Source of the DNA: Methanotrichaceae archaeon
GTDB lineage: Archaea; Halobacteriota; Methanosarcinia; Methanotrichales; Methanotrichaceae
Assembly (NCBI GenBank): GCA_013329455.1
Contig: DUKF01000116.1
Location: 1 to 8,920, forward strand
Reading direction: 5' to 3'
DNA length: 8,920 bases
Shown: one piece after another, positions 1 through 5,812 of the stretch
Position numbering within the stretch: the stretch's first letter is position 1
How the letters are laid out: every line of letters starts with the position of its first letter
Translations under genes and position numbers: made by a program
The notes under the pieces: model-generated
Databases searched by the model: none
Told to the model about the DNA's origin: nothing
Seen by the model: only the letters and a program-made list of their open reading frames with translations

Positions 1-495
1 TAGAAGGGCGATCCCCATCGACTTGACCCTGATACCCTCGGCTCTGCAGAGGATCCCATGAGAGAACTCGTGGACCGCCATCGTCACGAAGAGAGCGATC
101 CAGCCCCACCAGAGGGGTATGAACTGGTTTATCCCCGGTATCAATAGGACGTTCCTTGGGGCGGTGTAGACGCTCGGCTCCGGAGGCGACCGCATCACCA
201 CAAGGGTCGTCAGGAGGAATAAAGCGAGAAACGAGAACATCCCAAGGATGACCAGGGGAATCCCTGCGGTGATCGCCGTTTTCCAGAACCTTTTCGGGCT
301 GCTGAGCCGATCAATCAGGCCGAGCCAGCTTGTGGTCCTGATCATTATCACCGGACCCCAGTTTCCGAGGTTCAGCCCTTTTAGGCTCTTGATCCGGCCC
401 AACCTGGTGGCCAGGATCCAGTGGAGGTTCAGGGTGAGGATCGCGATCAAAACCCAGTCGTAGAGGGTCAGCTCCAGATGCAGGGGAAAGTCCAA
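1..495 (-). CDS. Site-2-protease-like M50 membrane metalloprotease, N-terminal part (runs off the window)
   Basis: This is a partial gene; 165 codons are visible before the window edge. The frame encodes hydrophobic segments at about residues 10-30, 76-101 and 126-150. The last carries the zinc-binding motif HEFSH at residues 142-146, with Glu143 as the expected catalytic base. It is preceded by LLIPGINQFIPLWWG and followed by GILCRAEGIRVKSMG, a pattern typical of archaeal M50 / site-2 protease homologues. Such enzymes cleave membrane-embedded substrates; the target here is unknown. The later elements (PDZ-like region, second metal-ligand motif) lie outside the window. I chose the TTG at 495-493 because a GGAGG sits 8 nt upstream and no in-frame ATG is nearby; an in-frame GTG at 570-568 lies upstream of the TATA element. 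The gene diverges from fdhD and shares its intergenic promoter region. Family call is firm, start moderate. Confidence 0.85.
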   Translation of the reverse strand, partial: MDFPLHLELTLYDWVLIAILTLNLHWILATRLGRIKSLKGLNLGNWGPVIMIRTTSWLGLIDRLSSPKRFWKTAITAGIPLVILGMFSFLALFLLTTLVVMRSPPEPSVYTAPRNVLLIPGINQFIPLWWGWIALFVTMAVHEFSHGILCRAEGIRVKSMGIALL

Positions 496-548
496 CGGTT
501 CGTCCTCCGAAGTTCGGATTTTTTGAAGATGCTCACATTCTGAGAAGA

Positions 549-560
549 CATATATAATTT
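549..560. promoter_or_regulatory. Near-palindromic TATA element serving two divergent genes
   Basis: The sequence CATATATAATTT is an AT-rich island in GC-rich DNA and resembles an archaeal box A on both strands. On the plus strand its centre is about 26 nt before the fdhD GTG at 579, so that mRNA would be leaderless or nearly so. On the minus strand a start near 527 would leave a leader of about 30 nt holding the GGAGG of the protease gene. The divergent use is inferred from spacing. Confidence 0.6.
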
Positions 561-578
561 CATGGCGCACAGACGGCC

Positions 579-1289
579 GTGAAGCACCAAGCTCTGCAGA
601 CGTTGAGGATTGAGGGGGTCGAAATCTTCGAGATCGAGGAGCGGCTGCCCAGGGAGATCGAGCTCGAGATATTCGTGAACGGTGACTTCTTCGCGAAAGC
701 CACGATCACACCATCTCAGGAAAGGGAGTTTGTGGCGGGTCATCTCTGGTATCGGGGGATGATAGAGGACGCATCCCAGATTAAGTCCTTGCGGATCGAG
801 GGCAACAGGGCGTGGGCGGATATCGAACCCGCATCTGAGAAGGTCAGGTGGGCCGAAACAAAGAGTACTTCCGGAAAGGCCGACTGGAGCGTCAGAGCCG
901 ATTGGATATTGTCGAACCTCCTCGCCACCCTGGATTCGGACCTTTACGGGAAGACGGGCGGAACCCACACATCTTCCCTCTGCAGGGGTGAGTCGATCCT
1001 CGCAAGCTCTGAGGACGTCGGTCGCCTCAACCCTCTGGACAAGGCGTTCGGCTGGGGCATCCTCCGGGGGTGGGACCTGAGAAGCTGTTACGCCGTTACC
1101 TCCGGCAGAATAACGAGCCATACCGTCGAGAAAGTCTCGAAGTTCAACGTCCCCCTCGTCGCCTCCAAGGGAGCCGTCACCACCCTCGCCGTCGAGATGG
1201 CTGAGAAGTGGGGTATGACTCTGGTGGGCTTCGCCCGCCAGAGCAGAATGAACGTCTACACCAGAAGGGATAGGGTCACCCTGAAATGA
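579..1289 (+). CDS. fdhD: FdhD-family formate dehydrogenase accessory protein, variant lacking the CxxC motif
   Basis: The product is 236 residues, slightly shorter than typical FdhD. FdhD passes sulfur from a cysteine desulfurase to the molybdenum or tungsten bis-MGD cofactor of formate dehydrogenase. Family signatures are visible: EFVAGHL at 50-56, KTGGTHTSSL at 125-134, EDVGRLNPLDK at 145-155 (usually EDVGRHN), TSGRI at 174-178, and the C-terminal TLVGFARQSRMNVYT at 214-228. The odd point is at about 95-102. Canonical FdhD has a CGxCG motif there, whose cysteines carry the persulfide; this protein reads KSTSGKAD, with none. Cys135 and Cys170 are elsewhere. It may therefore bind cofactor or act as a scaffold without sulfur transfer. 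The start is GTG, chosen because it lies about 26 nt after a TATA element. No formate dehydrogenase gene is adjacent. The 3' end abuts the KH gene stop to stop. Confidence 0.85.
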   Translation: MKHQALQTLRIEGVEIFEIEERLPREIELEIFVNGDFFAKATITPSQEREFVAGHLWYRGMIEDASQIKSLRIEGNRAWADIEPASEKVRWAETKSTSGKADWSVRADWILSNLLATLDSDLYGKTGGTHTSSLCRGESILASSEDVGRLNPLDKAFGWGILRGWDLRSCYAVTSGRITSHTVEKVSKFNVPLVASKGAVTTLAVEMAEKWGMTLVGFARQSRMNVYTRRDRVTLK

Positions 1290-1823
1290 TCAAAGGTCGC
1301 CCATGCTGGCCTGGATCAGCTCCTGGTTCTTCTTCTCCAGGTAGCCGTAGACTGCGCCGTGGGGCGCTCCGTCCATCAGCATCTCGATGGCGGTTCTCGC
1401 GATCCTGATCTGATCTGGGTTCCCTATAATGGCAACGGTCTTGCCGTAGATCGAGATCCCAACGCCGGTCAGCTTCTCGGTGATCTCCCTAGTCCGGCCA
1501 TCCTTTCCGATTATTCTTCCTTTTATCCGGGCCATGTCGCTTTTAGTGTTGCAAACCCTGGACAGGTCTATGACGTCGAGCATCAGGATCTCGTCTTCCA
1601 GAAGCGCAAAGGCCCTTTCGGGAGAGAATCCTCTACCTATCGCCCGGACGACGTCGGCGAGGCGCATCGCCATGATCGGGTCCTCTCCGGTGATGATCTC
1701 CACAGCGCCGGTATCGCTGTCGATCACCAGCTCTGCGCCGGTCTTCTCCTCGAGCATGCCCTTAACCGATCCTGTGGGACCCACCAGAACCCCTATTCGA
1801 TCTGCTGGAATCTTGATGTGCAA
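1290..1823 (-). CDS. Two-KH-domain RNA-binding protein, archaeal Dim2/Krr1 (Pno1)-like
   Basis: The protein is 177 residues, normal for the archaeal family. Two KH domains are seen. The first holds the GxxG loop GPTG at 15-18, and the second, after the linker motif AIGRGFSPERA at 61-71, holds GKDG at 106-109. The conserved tail HGAVYGYLEKK at 155-165 follows. Eukaryotic relatives Pno1/Dim2 and Krr1 bind the 3' end of small-subunit rRNA precursors during maturation; a like role on archaeal 16S rRNA is inferred. The start is TTG (1823-1821), with a GGAGG 9 nt upstream and no in-frame ATG nearby. It is the last gene of the aIF1A-RIO1-KH cluster, 51 nt after RIO1, and RIO1 is a known partner step in small-subunit maturation. 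It converges on fdhD with no intervening base. Confidence 0.9.
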   Translation of the reverse strand: MHIKIPADRIGVLVGPTGSVKGMLEEKTGAELVIDSDTGAVEIITGEDPIMAMRLADVVRAIGRGFSPERAFALLEDEILMLDVIDLSRVCNTKSDMARIKGRIIGKDGRTREITEKLTGVGISIYGKTVAIIGNPDQIRIARTAIEMLMDGAPHGAVYGYLEKKNQELIQASMGDL

Positions 1824-1874
1824 AAATATCAGCCTCCGCGAAATTGTTTCGTGATTATTGTGATTTGAGAAAAG

Positions 1875-2660
1875 TCAGCTTTCCTTATCGGCCCTCAGCT
1901 TCTCTTTAATGGCCTCCTCCGAGCCGATGCCGTACTTCTTATTGAAGTAGCGAGCGAGGTTTGAAATGTCCCTTTCCAAAAAGCTCCTAGCCATCGGGTG
2001 TTCCTGGGTCACCGACTGGCCCATGTCGATGATCACCGGCTCTCCTTCGTGGTAGAGTATGTTGAACTCGCTCAGGTCGGCGTGTACGAGGTTGGCTTTT
2101 TTGTAGAGGAGGGATACGTACTCCACGATCTTTTTGAAGGCCCGCTCCGCCTCTTCCTGTCCTAGGTTCACATTTTTCAGCTGGGGCGCGGGCGTATCCA
2201 CATCTCCCACCATCTCCATGACGAGGATGTTCTCCCTCATGGCGATGGGATGAGGCACCTTCACGCCCACCTCTTCGGCACGCTTGAGGTTTCGAAACTC
2301 CTTTCTCGTCCAAGCAGCGATGATCGCCCTCTTGGTTCCCTTGATGCTGCCAAACCGGGGGTCTCCGAGGAGGTAGTTTTGCATCGCCTTGAAGTTGCTA
2401 GTATTTATGCGGTAAATCTTGATGGCGAGATCCTTCTCGTCTTCTCCCTTGGCACGAAATATGTTTGCTTCTTTGCCGGTGCTCACGGCCCCGCCGAGGG
2501 AAGTGATCACGCCCTTGCTCGCGAGAGAATAGAGGTCCATCAGGACGCGCCGGTCGAAGACCTCGTTTTGGACCTTGAAGTCGTCAGAATCTTTGATGCG
2601 TTTGCGCATCATGTCGATGCGCGCCTCGAACTGCCTCTGCTTCTTGGATTCCTCAGTCAT
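1875..2660 (-). CDS. rio1: RIO1-type atypical serine kinase/ATPase
   Basis: The protein has 261 residues, the usual archaeal RIO1 length. An N-terminal charged segment (1-50) is followed by the RIO kinase fold. The RIO1-type ATP-binding loop STGKEA is at 60-65, the ATP-anchoring lysine is Lys81 in AIKIYR, and the hinge region is VMEMV at 147-151. The catalytic loop HADLSEFN is at 193-200 with Asp195 as active-site acid, and the metal-binding IDMGQ is at 211-215 with Asp212. All catalytic residues are intact. RIO1 acts late in small ribosomal subunit maturation, probably through ATP hydrolysis rather than classical signalling. The ATG start lies 2 nt after the aIF1A stop codon, with an AGGT inside the end of the upstream gene, so translation of the two is probably coupled. 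Confidence 0.95.
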   Translation of the reverse strand: MTEESKKQRQFEARIDMMRKRIKDSDDFKVQNEVFDRRVLMDLYSLASKGVITSLGGAVSTGKEANIFRAKGEDEKDLAIKIYRINTSNFKAMQNYLLGDPRFGSIKGTKRAIIAAWTRKEFRNLKRAEEVGVKVPHPIAMRENILVMEMVGDVDTPAPQLKNVNLGQEEAERAFKKIVEYVSLLYKKANLVHADLSEFNILYHEGEPVIIDMGQSVTQEHPMARSFLERDISNLARYFNKKYGIGSEEAIKEKLRADKES

Positions 2661-2662
2661 GC

Positions 2663-2992
2663 CTACCTTTTGAGGTAACCCTTCCGGACCATCCAGTCAA
2701 CTTGAGGAGCGGTGTACCTCCAGACGACGTCGGCCTTCTCGTCCTGAAATGACCACGGCACCACGATGACGATGTCGCCTTGCCGGATCCAGATCCTCTT
2801 CTTCATCTTGCCGGGTATTCTCGCCATCCTCTCGTGACCGTCGAGACACCTAACCCTCAGTCGGTTAGATCCTAGCAGGCTCTCCACGTGTCCCAACACC
2901 TCTCTGTCGCGGGGTCGTGGGAGACGGACTCTGGTTACAACCTCCGGACCTTGTGCATTTCGTTTCCTTTTTTTACTTGCATAATTAGCCAG
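2663..2992 (-). CDS. eif1A: Translation initiation factor aIF1A, apparently starting at CTG
   Basis: aIF1A is an OB-fold factor that binds the A-site region of the 30S subunit and helps place the initiator tRNA and start codon. The core reads [20 protein letters not shown] and [14 protein letters not shown], ending in [19 protein letters not shown], all typical. A GTG at 2899 would give only 78 residues and cut off the basic N-terminal tail. The open frame continues upstream through [13 protein letters not shown] and [14 protein letters not shown], as expected for aIF1A, giving 109 residues in total. Between the in-frame stop at 3058-3056 and residue 31 there is no ATG, GTG or TTG. CTG at 2992-2990 is preceded by AGAGGTGAT, which matches the anti-Shine-Dalgarno sequence, with 7 nt between GAGG and CTG. 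I therefore chose CTG; the alternative ATA, one codon upstream, is spaced less well. First gene of a tight cluster with RIO1. Confidence 0.9.
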   Translation of the reverse strand: MANYASKKRKRNAQGPEVVTRVRLPRPRDREVLGHVESLLGSNRLRVRCLDGHERMARIPGKMKKRIWIRQGDIVIVVPWSFQDEKADVVWRYTAPQVDWMVRKGYLKR

Positions 2993-3004
2993 TATATCAC
3001 CTCT
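2993..3004 (-). promoter_or_regulatory. Strong Shine-Dalgarno sequence that sets the aIF1A CTG start
   Basis: On the minus strand this reads AGAGGTGATATA and then CTG. GAGGTGAT matches eight bases of the archaeal Shine-Dalgarno consensus AGGAGGTGAT, the strongest such site I see in the window. Its core is 7 nt from CTG and 4 nt from ATA, which favours CTG. Its position between the upstream stop and the conserved protein tail leaves little room for another start. Confidence 0.7.
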
Positions 3005-3084
3005 GGGGACGAATCGAGCTTTAAATCCGACATTTCGGGGCGGATAACTCGAAGTTCATTCAGCAGTGCTAAAGGTATGGTATG

Positions 3085-3096
3085 ATAATTAAAGGT
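3085..3096 (-). promoter_or_regulatory. Candidate TATA box for the aIF1A-RIO1-KH cluster
   Basis: The minus strand reads ACCTTTAATTAT here, a reasonable archaeal BRE/box A. Transcription would begin near 3064 and leave a leader of about 70 nt that keeps the Shine-Dalgarno sequence. A second AT-rich site (ATTTAAAG, 3026-3019) would start transcripts so close to the gene that the ribosome binding site would be lost, so I favour this one. Readthrough from the upstream tRNA-Val gene is also possible. Confidence 0.4.
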
Positions 3097-3114
3097 TGTG
3101 ACCAAAAGAGATGA

Positions 3115-3188
3115 TGGGCCCGACGCGATTCGAACGCGTGATCCCCGCCGTGTGAAGGCGATGTCATAACCACCTAGACCACGGGCCC
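3115..3188 (-). tRNA. tRNA-Val (anticodon CAC)
   Basis: The minus strand folds into a complete cloverleaf. A 7-bp acceptor stem pairs GGGCCCG with CGGGCCC. The anticodon stem pairs TCGCC with GGCGG and encloses the loop TTCACAC, giving anticodon CAC, which reads GUG valine codons. The T arm is ACGCG-TTCGAAT-CGCGT and the discriminator base is A. No intron is present and CCA is not encoded. A TTTT run at 3107-3104 just downstream could end transcription. The aIF1A cluster follows on the same strand, about 120 nt downstream. Confidence 0.95.
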
Positions 3189-3276
3189 TCAATCCCTCCC
3201 ACGACGTCATGCATATTAGTATTTTTCCACTCACTCTTGCCCGATCGAAGAGCCGAAAAGGCCTTCGGAGAGGACA

Positions 3277-3285
3277 TTTTAAATA
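3277..3285 (+). promoter_or_regulatory. TATA box of the cis-prenyltransferase gene
   Basis: TTTTAAATA is a good archaeal box A. Its centre is about 27 nt before the ATG at 3308, so transcripts would start at or just before that codon. This argues against the GTG at 3293 as the start. Confidence 0.6.
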
Positions 3286-3307
3286 GTAACTCGTGAAGGT
3301 GATGAGG

Positions 3308-4129
3308 ATGGATTTGTGCCGATTGCTCTTGGCTCCCGAGTCGCCTGGTCCCTTGCGGTCCCTTTATGAGGTTGTCTTGAAGAGGAAGGTGTTGAGGGCC
3401 GGAGTCCCCGAGCACGTTGCGATCATCCAGGACGGGAACCGCCGGTACGCCAGGATGAAGGGCGTCTCCAGCTTCGATGGACACAGTCGGGGCGCCGAGA
3501 CGACGGAGACGGTGGCCGACTGGTGTCTGGAGCTGGGAATAAAGCACATTTCAGTCTACACATTCTCCACCGAGAACTTCGACCGGGACGAGGCCGAGAA
3601 GGAGTACCTCTTCGAGCTGATCGAAAGGAAGCTCATGGTGCTTACCGTCTCGGAGAAGGTGCACAAAAACCGGATCCGAGTGAGGGCCATCGGCAGGATC
3701 TGCCTCTTGCCGCCTCATCTGCAGGAGGCGATTCGAAAGGTGGAGGCTGCCACCTGCGGCTACGACAACATGCACTTCAACCTGGCCCTCGCCTACGGCG
3801 GTCAGAGCGAGATTGCCGACGCTGCGAGATCCCTGGCCATTGAGGTGAGTGAGGGCCGTCTCGACCCCCGGGATCTGGACGAGAATGCTGTAGCGGGCCA
3901 CCTCTATCCGATCGGTGGCCAGCCCCTCCCCAGGGTGGACCTGATAATAAGGACCGGTGGCGAGGTCCGAACCTCCAACTTCCTGCCCTGGCAAGCGAAC
4001 GGGAGCCGCTGTCCCGTCCACTTCTGTGCACCTTATTGGCCGCAGTTCAGCAGGGTCGAGTTTTTCAGGGCGATAAGGACTTTTCAGGCCTGTCGGGGAC
4101 GGCGCGCGCCCTCAAATCAACAGGCTTAA
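3308..4129 (+). CDS. uppS: cis-Prenyltransferase (polyprenyl diphosphate synthase, UppS family)
   Basis: The enzyme adds isopentenyl diphosphate in cis to an allylic diphosphate and makes the long polyprenyl carrier used for glycan and glycoprotein assembly at the membrane. With the start at ATG 3308 it has 273 residues. The signature PEHVAIIQDGNRRYAR spans about 34-49, with Asp42 binding the diphosphate-magnesium. GHSRGAET and the substrate-tunnel segment YTFSTENFDR follow. The C-terminal motif DLIIRTGGEVRTSNFLPWQ holds the arginines that bind isopentenyl diphosphate, and the conserved FCAPYWPQF comes next. Upstream in-frame starts exist at GTG 3293 and ATG 3302. I prefer 3308 because AGGTGAT lies at suitable spacing and the TATA box predicts transcription from about 3305. 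The final 15 residues are basic and weakly conserved. The product chain length cannot be read from the sequence. Confidence 0.93.
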   Translation: MDLCRLLLAPESPGPLRSLYEVVLKRKVLRAGVPEHVAIIQDGNRRYARMKGVSSFDGHSRGAETTETVADWCLELGIKHISVYTFSTENFDRDEAEKEYLFELIERKLMVLTVSEKVHKNRIRVRAIGRICLLPPHLQEAIRKVEAATCGYDNMHFNLALAYGGQSEIADAARSLAIEVSEGRLDPRDLDENAVAGHLYPIGGQPLPRVDLIIRTGGEVRTSNFLPWQANGSRCPVHFCAPYWPQFSRVEFFRAIRTFQACRGRRAPSNQQA

Positions 4130-4133
4130 TTAC
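4122..4133 (+). promoter_or_regulatory. Probable promoter of tRNA-Arg
   Basis: GCTTAATTACCA is AT-rich and centred about 30 nt before the tRNA 5' end. It overlaps the stop codon of the prenyltransferase gene. Spacing fits an archaeal box A, but the sequence match is only fair. Confidence 0.4.
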
Positions 4134-4157
4134 CATAACCATCCTACTCGGCACCGT

Positions 4158-4247
4158 GTCCCGATAGGGTAGTGGATATCCTAGAGGCCTGCGGAGCTGA
4201 ACATGCGCAGAGAGCCTCAGACCCGGGTTCGAGTCCCGGTCGGGACG
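4158..4247 (+). tRNA. tRNA-Arg (anticodon GCG) with an 18-nt intron
   Basis: The acceptor stem pairs GTCCCGA with TCGGGAC, the discriminator is G, and the T arm is CCGGG-TTCGAGT-CCCGG. The anticodon stem pairs GAGGC (4184-4188) with GCCTC (4214-4218). Without the intron at 4195-4212 the loop reads CTGCGGA, giving anticodon GCG for CGC arginine codons. The mature molecule is 72 nt and CCA is not encoded. With the intron left in, the loop would be 25 nt and not a valid tRNA, so splicing is required. The gene lies between the prenyltransferase and SRP54 genes on the same strand. Confidence 0.92.
4195..4212 (+). other. tRNA intron at canonical position 37/38 with bulge-helix-bulge motif
   Basis: The precursor folds into a strict archaeal splice motif. 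The outer helix is GAGGC/GCCTC. The 4-bp central helix is CTGC/GCAG. The 3-nt bulges are GGA and AGA, each cut after the second base. The inner helix is GC/GC, closed by a 7-nt loop. Cutting there releases exactly 18 nt and restores a normal 7-nt anticodon loop. The tRNA splicing endonuclease should recognise it. Confidence 0.88.
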
Positions 4248-4254
4248 TACTTTC

Positions 4255-4276
4255 TCGACAAATCATCGACAAATCA
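4255..4276 (+). repeat. Perfect tandem duplication of an 11-bp unit upstream of SRP54
   Basis: TCGACAAATCA occurs twice head to tail (4255-4265 and 4266-4276), between the tRNA-Arg 3' end and the SRP54 start. It ends 17 nt before the SRP54 ATG and so lies where a promoter or leader would be. No obvious TATA box is seen in this 46-nt gap. It may be simple replication slippage. Confidence 0.8.
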
Positions 4277-4293
4277 TTGGATGTTTGGTTTTT

Positions 4294-5634
4294 ATGGTTC
4301 TGGACAGTTTAGGCGGATCGTTGAGGGGAGCGCTGAAGAAGATCGCTTCCGCCAGCAGGATAGATAAGCAGGTCGTCGACGAGGCGGTACGGGAGATCCA
4401 GCGGGCTTTGCTCCAGGCGGACGTGAACGTCAAGCTGGTGATGGACCTCTCAAACCGGATCAGGGACAGGGCCCTCTCCGAGAAGCCCGCCCCCGGGATG
4501 AACCCAAGAGAGCACGTCATCAACATCGTTTACCAGGAGCTGATAAACCTCGTCGGGAAGAGCTCTCCGGTCTCGCTTGAGAAGCAGACGATAATGCTCG
4601 TCGGCCTTCAGGGGAGCGGCAAGACCACCACCGCTGCGAAGCTTGCGACCTTCTTCCAGAGGAAGGGCCTCCGGTCGGCGGTGGTCTGCGCCGACACCTT
4701 CAGGGCCGGAGCCTATGACCAACTCAAAGCCCTCTGCGAAAAGCAGGGCGTGTTCTTCTACGGCGAGAAGGGAAACCCCGACGCCCCTGCTGTTGCGAGG
4801 AAGGGTCTTGAGGCCAGCAAAAAGTACGACGTCCAGATCGTGGATACCGCGGGCAGGCACGCCCTCGAGGGCGATTTGATCCAGGAGATGGTCGACATCG
4901 ACACCGAGGTTCACGCCGACCACAAGCTCCTGGTGATGGACGCCGCCCTCGGCCAGCAGGCGAGCGAGCAGGCAAAAGCCTTTAACAAGGCTGTGGGGAT
5001 CACCGGCGTCATCATAACCAAGCTCGACGGGACTGCCAAGGGTGGCGGTGCCATGAGCGCCGTCGCCGAGACGAACTCCTCGGTCGCCTTCATCGGCGTC
5101 GGCGAAACCCCGAACGACCTGGAACGGTTCGAGGCCGACCGGTTCATATCCCGCCTTCTTGGGATGGGCGACATCAAGACCCTGATAGAGCGGGCCCAGG
5201 AGACGAAGGTCGAGGAGGAGATGGACGTCGATGCCCTGATGCGGGGCAAGTTCACCCTCAAGGACATGTGCAAGCAGATGGAGGCGATCAACAAGATGGG
5301 CCCCCTCAAGCAGATCATGCAGATGCTTCCTCTCGGCGGGATGGGCCTTGACATCTCCGATAAGGAGTACCAGGTCACAAAAGATCGGCTCGACAAGTAC
5401 AGGGTGATCATGGAATCGATGACCGAGGCTGAGCTTGAAGAGCCGAAGATCATAACCGCCTCCAGGACAAAGCGGATCGCCAGAGGCAGCGGGACCCAAC
5501 CCGAGCTCGTGAGGGAGCTATTGAAGTCCCACAAGGCGATGCAGAAGGCCCTGAAGGGGATGCGGGGCATGAACAAGATGGGCATGAAGCGGATGATGAA
5601 GAAGTTCGGGCCCATGATGGGCGGCGGGATGTAG
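4294..5634 (+). CDS. srp54: Signal recognition particle GTPase SRP54
   Basis: SRP54 binds signal sequences and SRP RNA and, with its receptor FtsY, delivers ribosomes to the membrane. From the ATG at 4294 the protein has 446 residues, normal for archaea. The order is an N domain (1-95), then a G domain with the P-loop GLQGSGKTT (104-112), DTFRAGA (134-140), DTAGR (184-188) and [11 protein letters not shown] (242-252). The methionine-rich M domain follows from about 300 and includes the RNA-binding RIARGSG motif. It ends in a tail of Met, Gly and Lys residues ([18 protein letters not shown]). A TTG at 4285 is in frame, but the conserved family start MVLD-LG matches the ATG. Shine-Dalgarno complementarity is weak. 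The gene follows tRNA-Arg by 46 nt and may share its transcript. Confidence 0.97.
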   Translation: MVLDSLGGSLRGALKKIASASRIDKQVVDEAVREIQRALLQADVNVKLVMDLSNRIRDRALSEKPAPGMNPREHVINIVYQELINLVGKSSPVSLEKQTIMLVGLQGSGKTTTAAKLATFFQRKGLRSAVVCADTFRAGAYDQLKALCEKQGVFFYGEKGNPDAPAVARKGLEASKKYDVQIVDTAGRHALEGDLIQEMVDIDTEVHADHKLLVMDAALGQQASEQAKAFNKAVGITGVIITKLDGTAKGGGAMSAVAETNSSVAFIGVGETPNDLERFEADRFISRLLGMGDIKTLIERAQETKVEEEMDVDALMRGKFTLKDMCKQMEAINKMGPLKQIMQMLPLGGMGLDISDKEYQVTKDRLDKYRVIMESMTEAELEEPKIITASRTKRIARGSGTQPELVRELLKSHKAMQKALKGMRGMNKMGMKRMMKKFGPMMGGGM

Positions 5635-5812
5635 AAAGTCTCACCATCTTCGTTTTTCCGGGACTTCTCTCTGCTATTCTTGAATTTCTTTGCTTTTCCA
5701 TTATATTCTCTCTCGAAGATCTCCTGTTGCAGCGTAACTTATCGACCTCGTGAGGTTGGCAAGATGGCCGTGACAAACCTATTTAACAGAGGAGAGGGCT
5801 CTTGCGCGGGAA
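5635..5812 (+). promoter_or_regulatory. Intergenic region: candidate T-rich SRP54 terminator and radical SAM promoter
   Basis: This 178-bp gap holds no convincing gene. A TTTTT run at 5653-5657, with further pyrimidine-rich stretches to about 5710, could end SRP54 transcripts in the archaeal manner. A TATA-like CTATTTAAC at 5779-5787 is placed to start transcription close to 5809, just before the ATG at 5813. The rest shows nothing I can interpret. Confidence 0.45.

Noticed and set aside
248..463. A 71-codon plus-strand frame opposite the M50 gene
   Set aside because: The minus strand encodes a recognisable zinc protease here; the plus frame has no family features and no ribosome binding site.
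468..1121. A 217-codon minus-strand frame across fdhD and its promoter
   Set aside because: It is the shadow of fdhD, runs through the divergent TATA element and conflicts with the M50 protease frame.
2663..2899. A 78-residue aIF1A starting at GTG 2899
   Set aside because: It would delete the conserved basic tail with TRVRLPR, which is encoded in the same open frame just upstream, and has a poorer ribosome binding site than the CTG start.
3021..3059. A 12-codon minus-strand upstream reading frame in the aIF1A leader
   Set aside because: It has no Shine-Dalgarno sequence and its length is within chance expectation; kept only as a possibility.
2935..3234. A 99-codon minus-strand frame across tRNA-Val and the aIF1A leader
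   Set aside because: It reads through a tRNA gene and overlaps the aIF1A N-terminus in another frame.
4450..5499. A 349-codon open frame on the minus strand inside SRP54
   Set aside because: It is antisense to a complete SRP54 gene in GC-rich DNA, where long shadow frames are expected, and its translation resembles no family.
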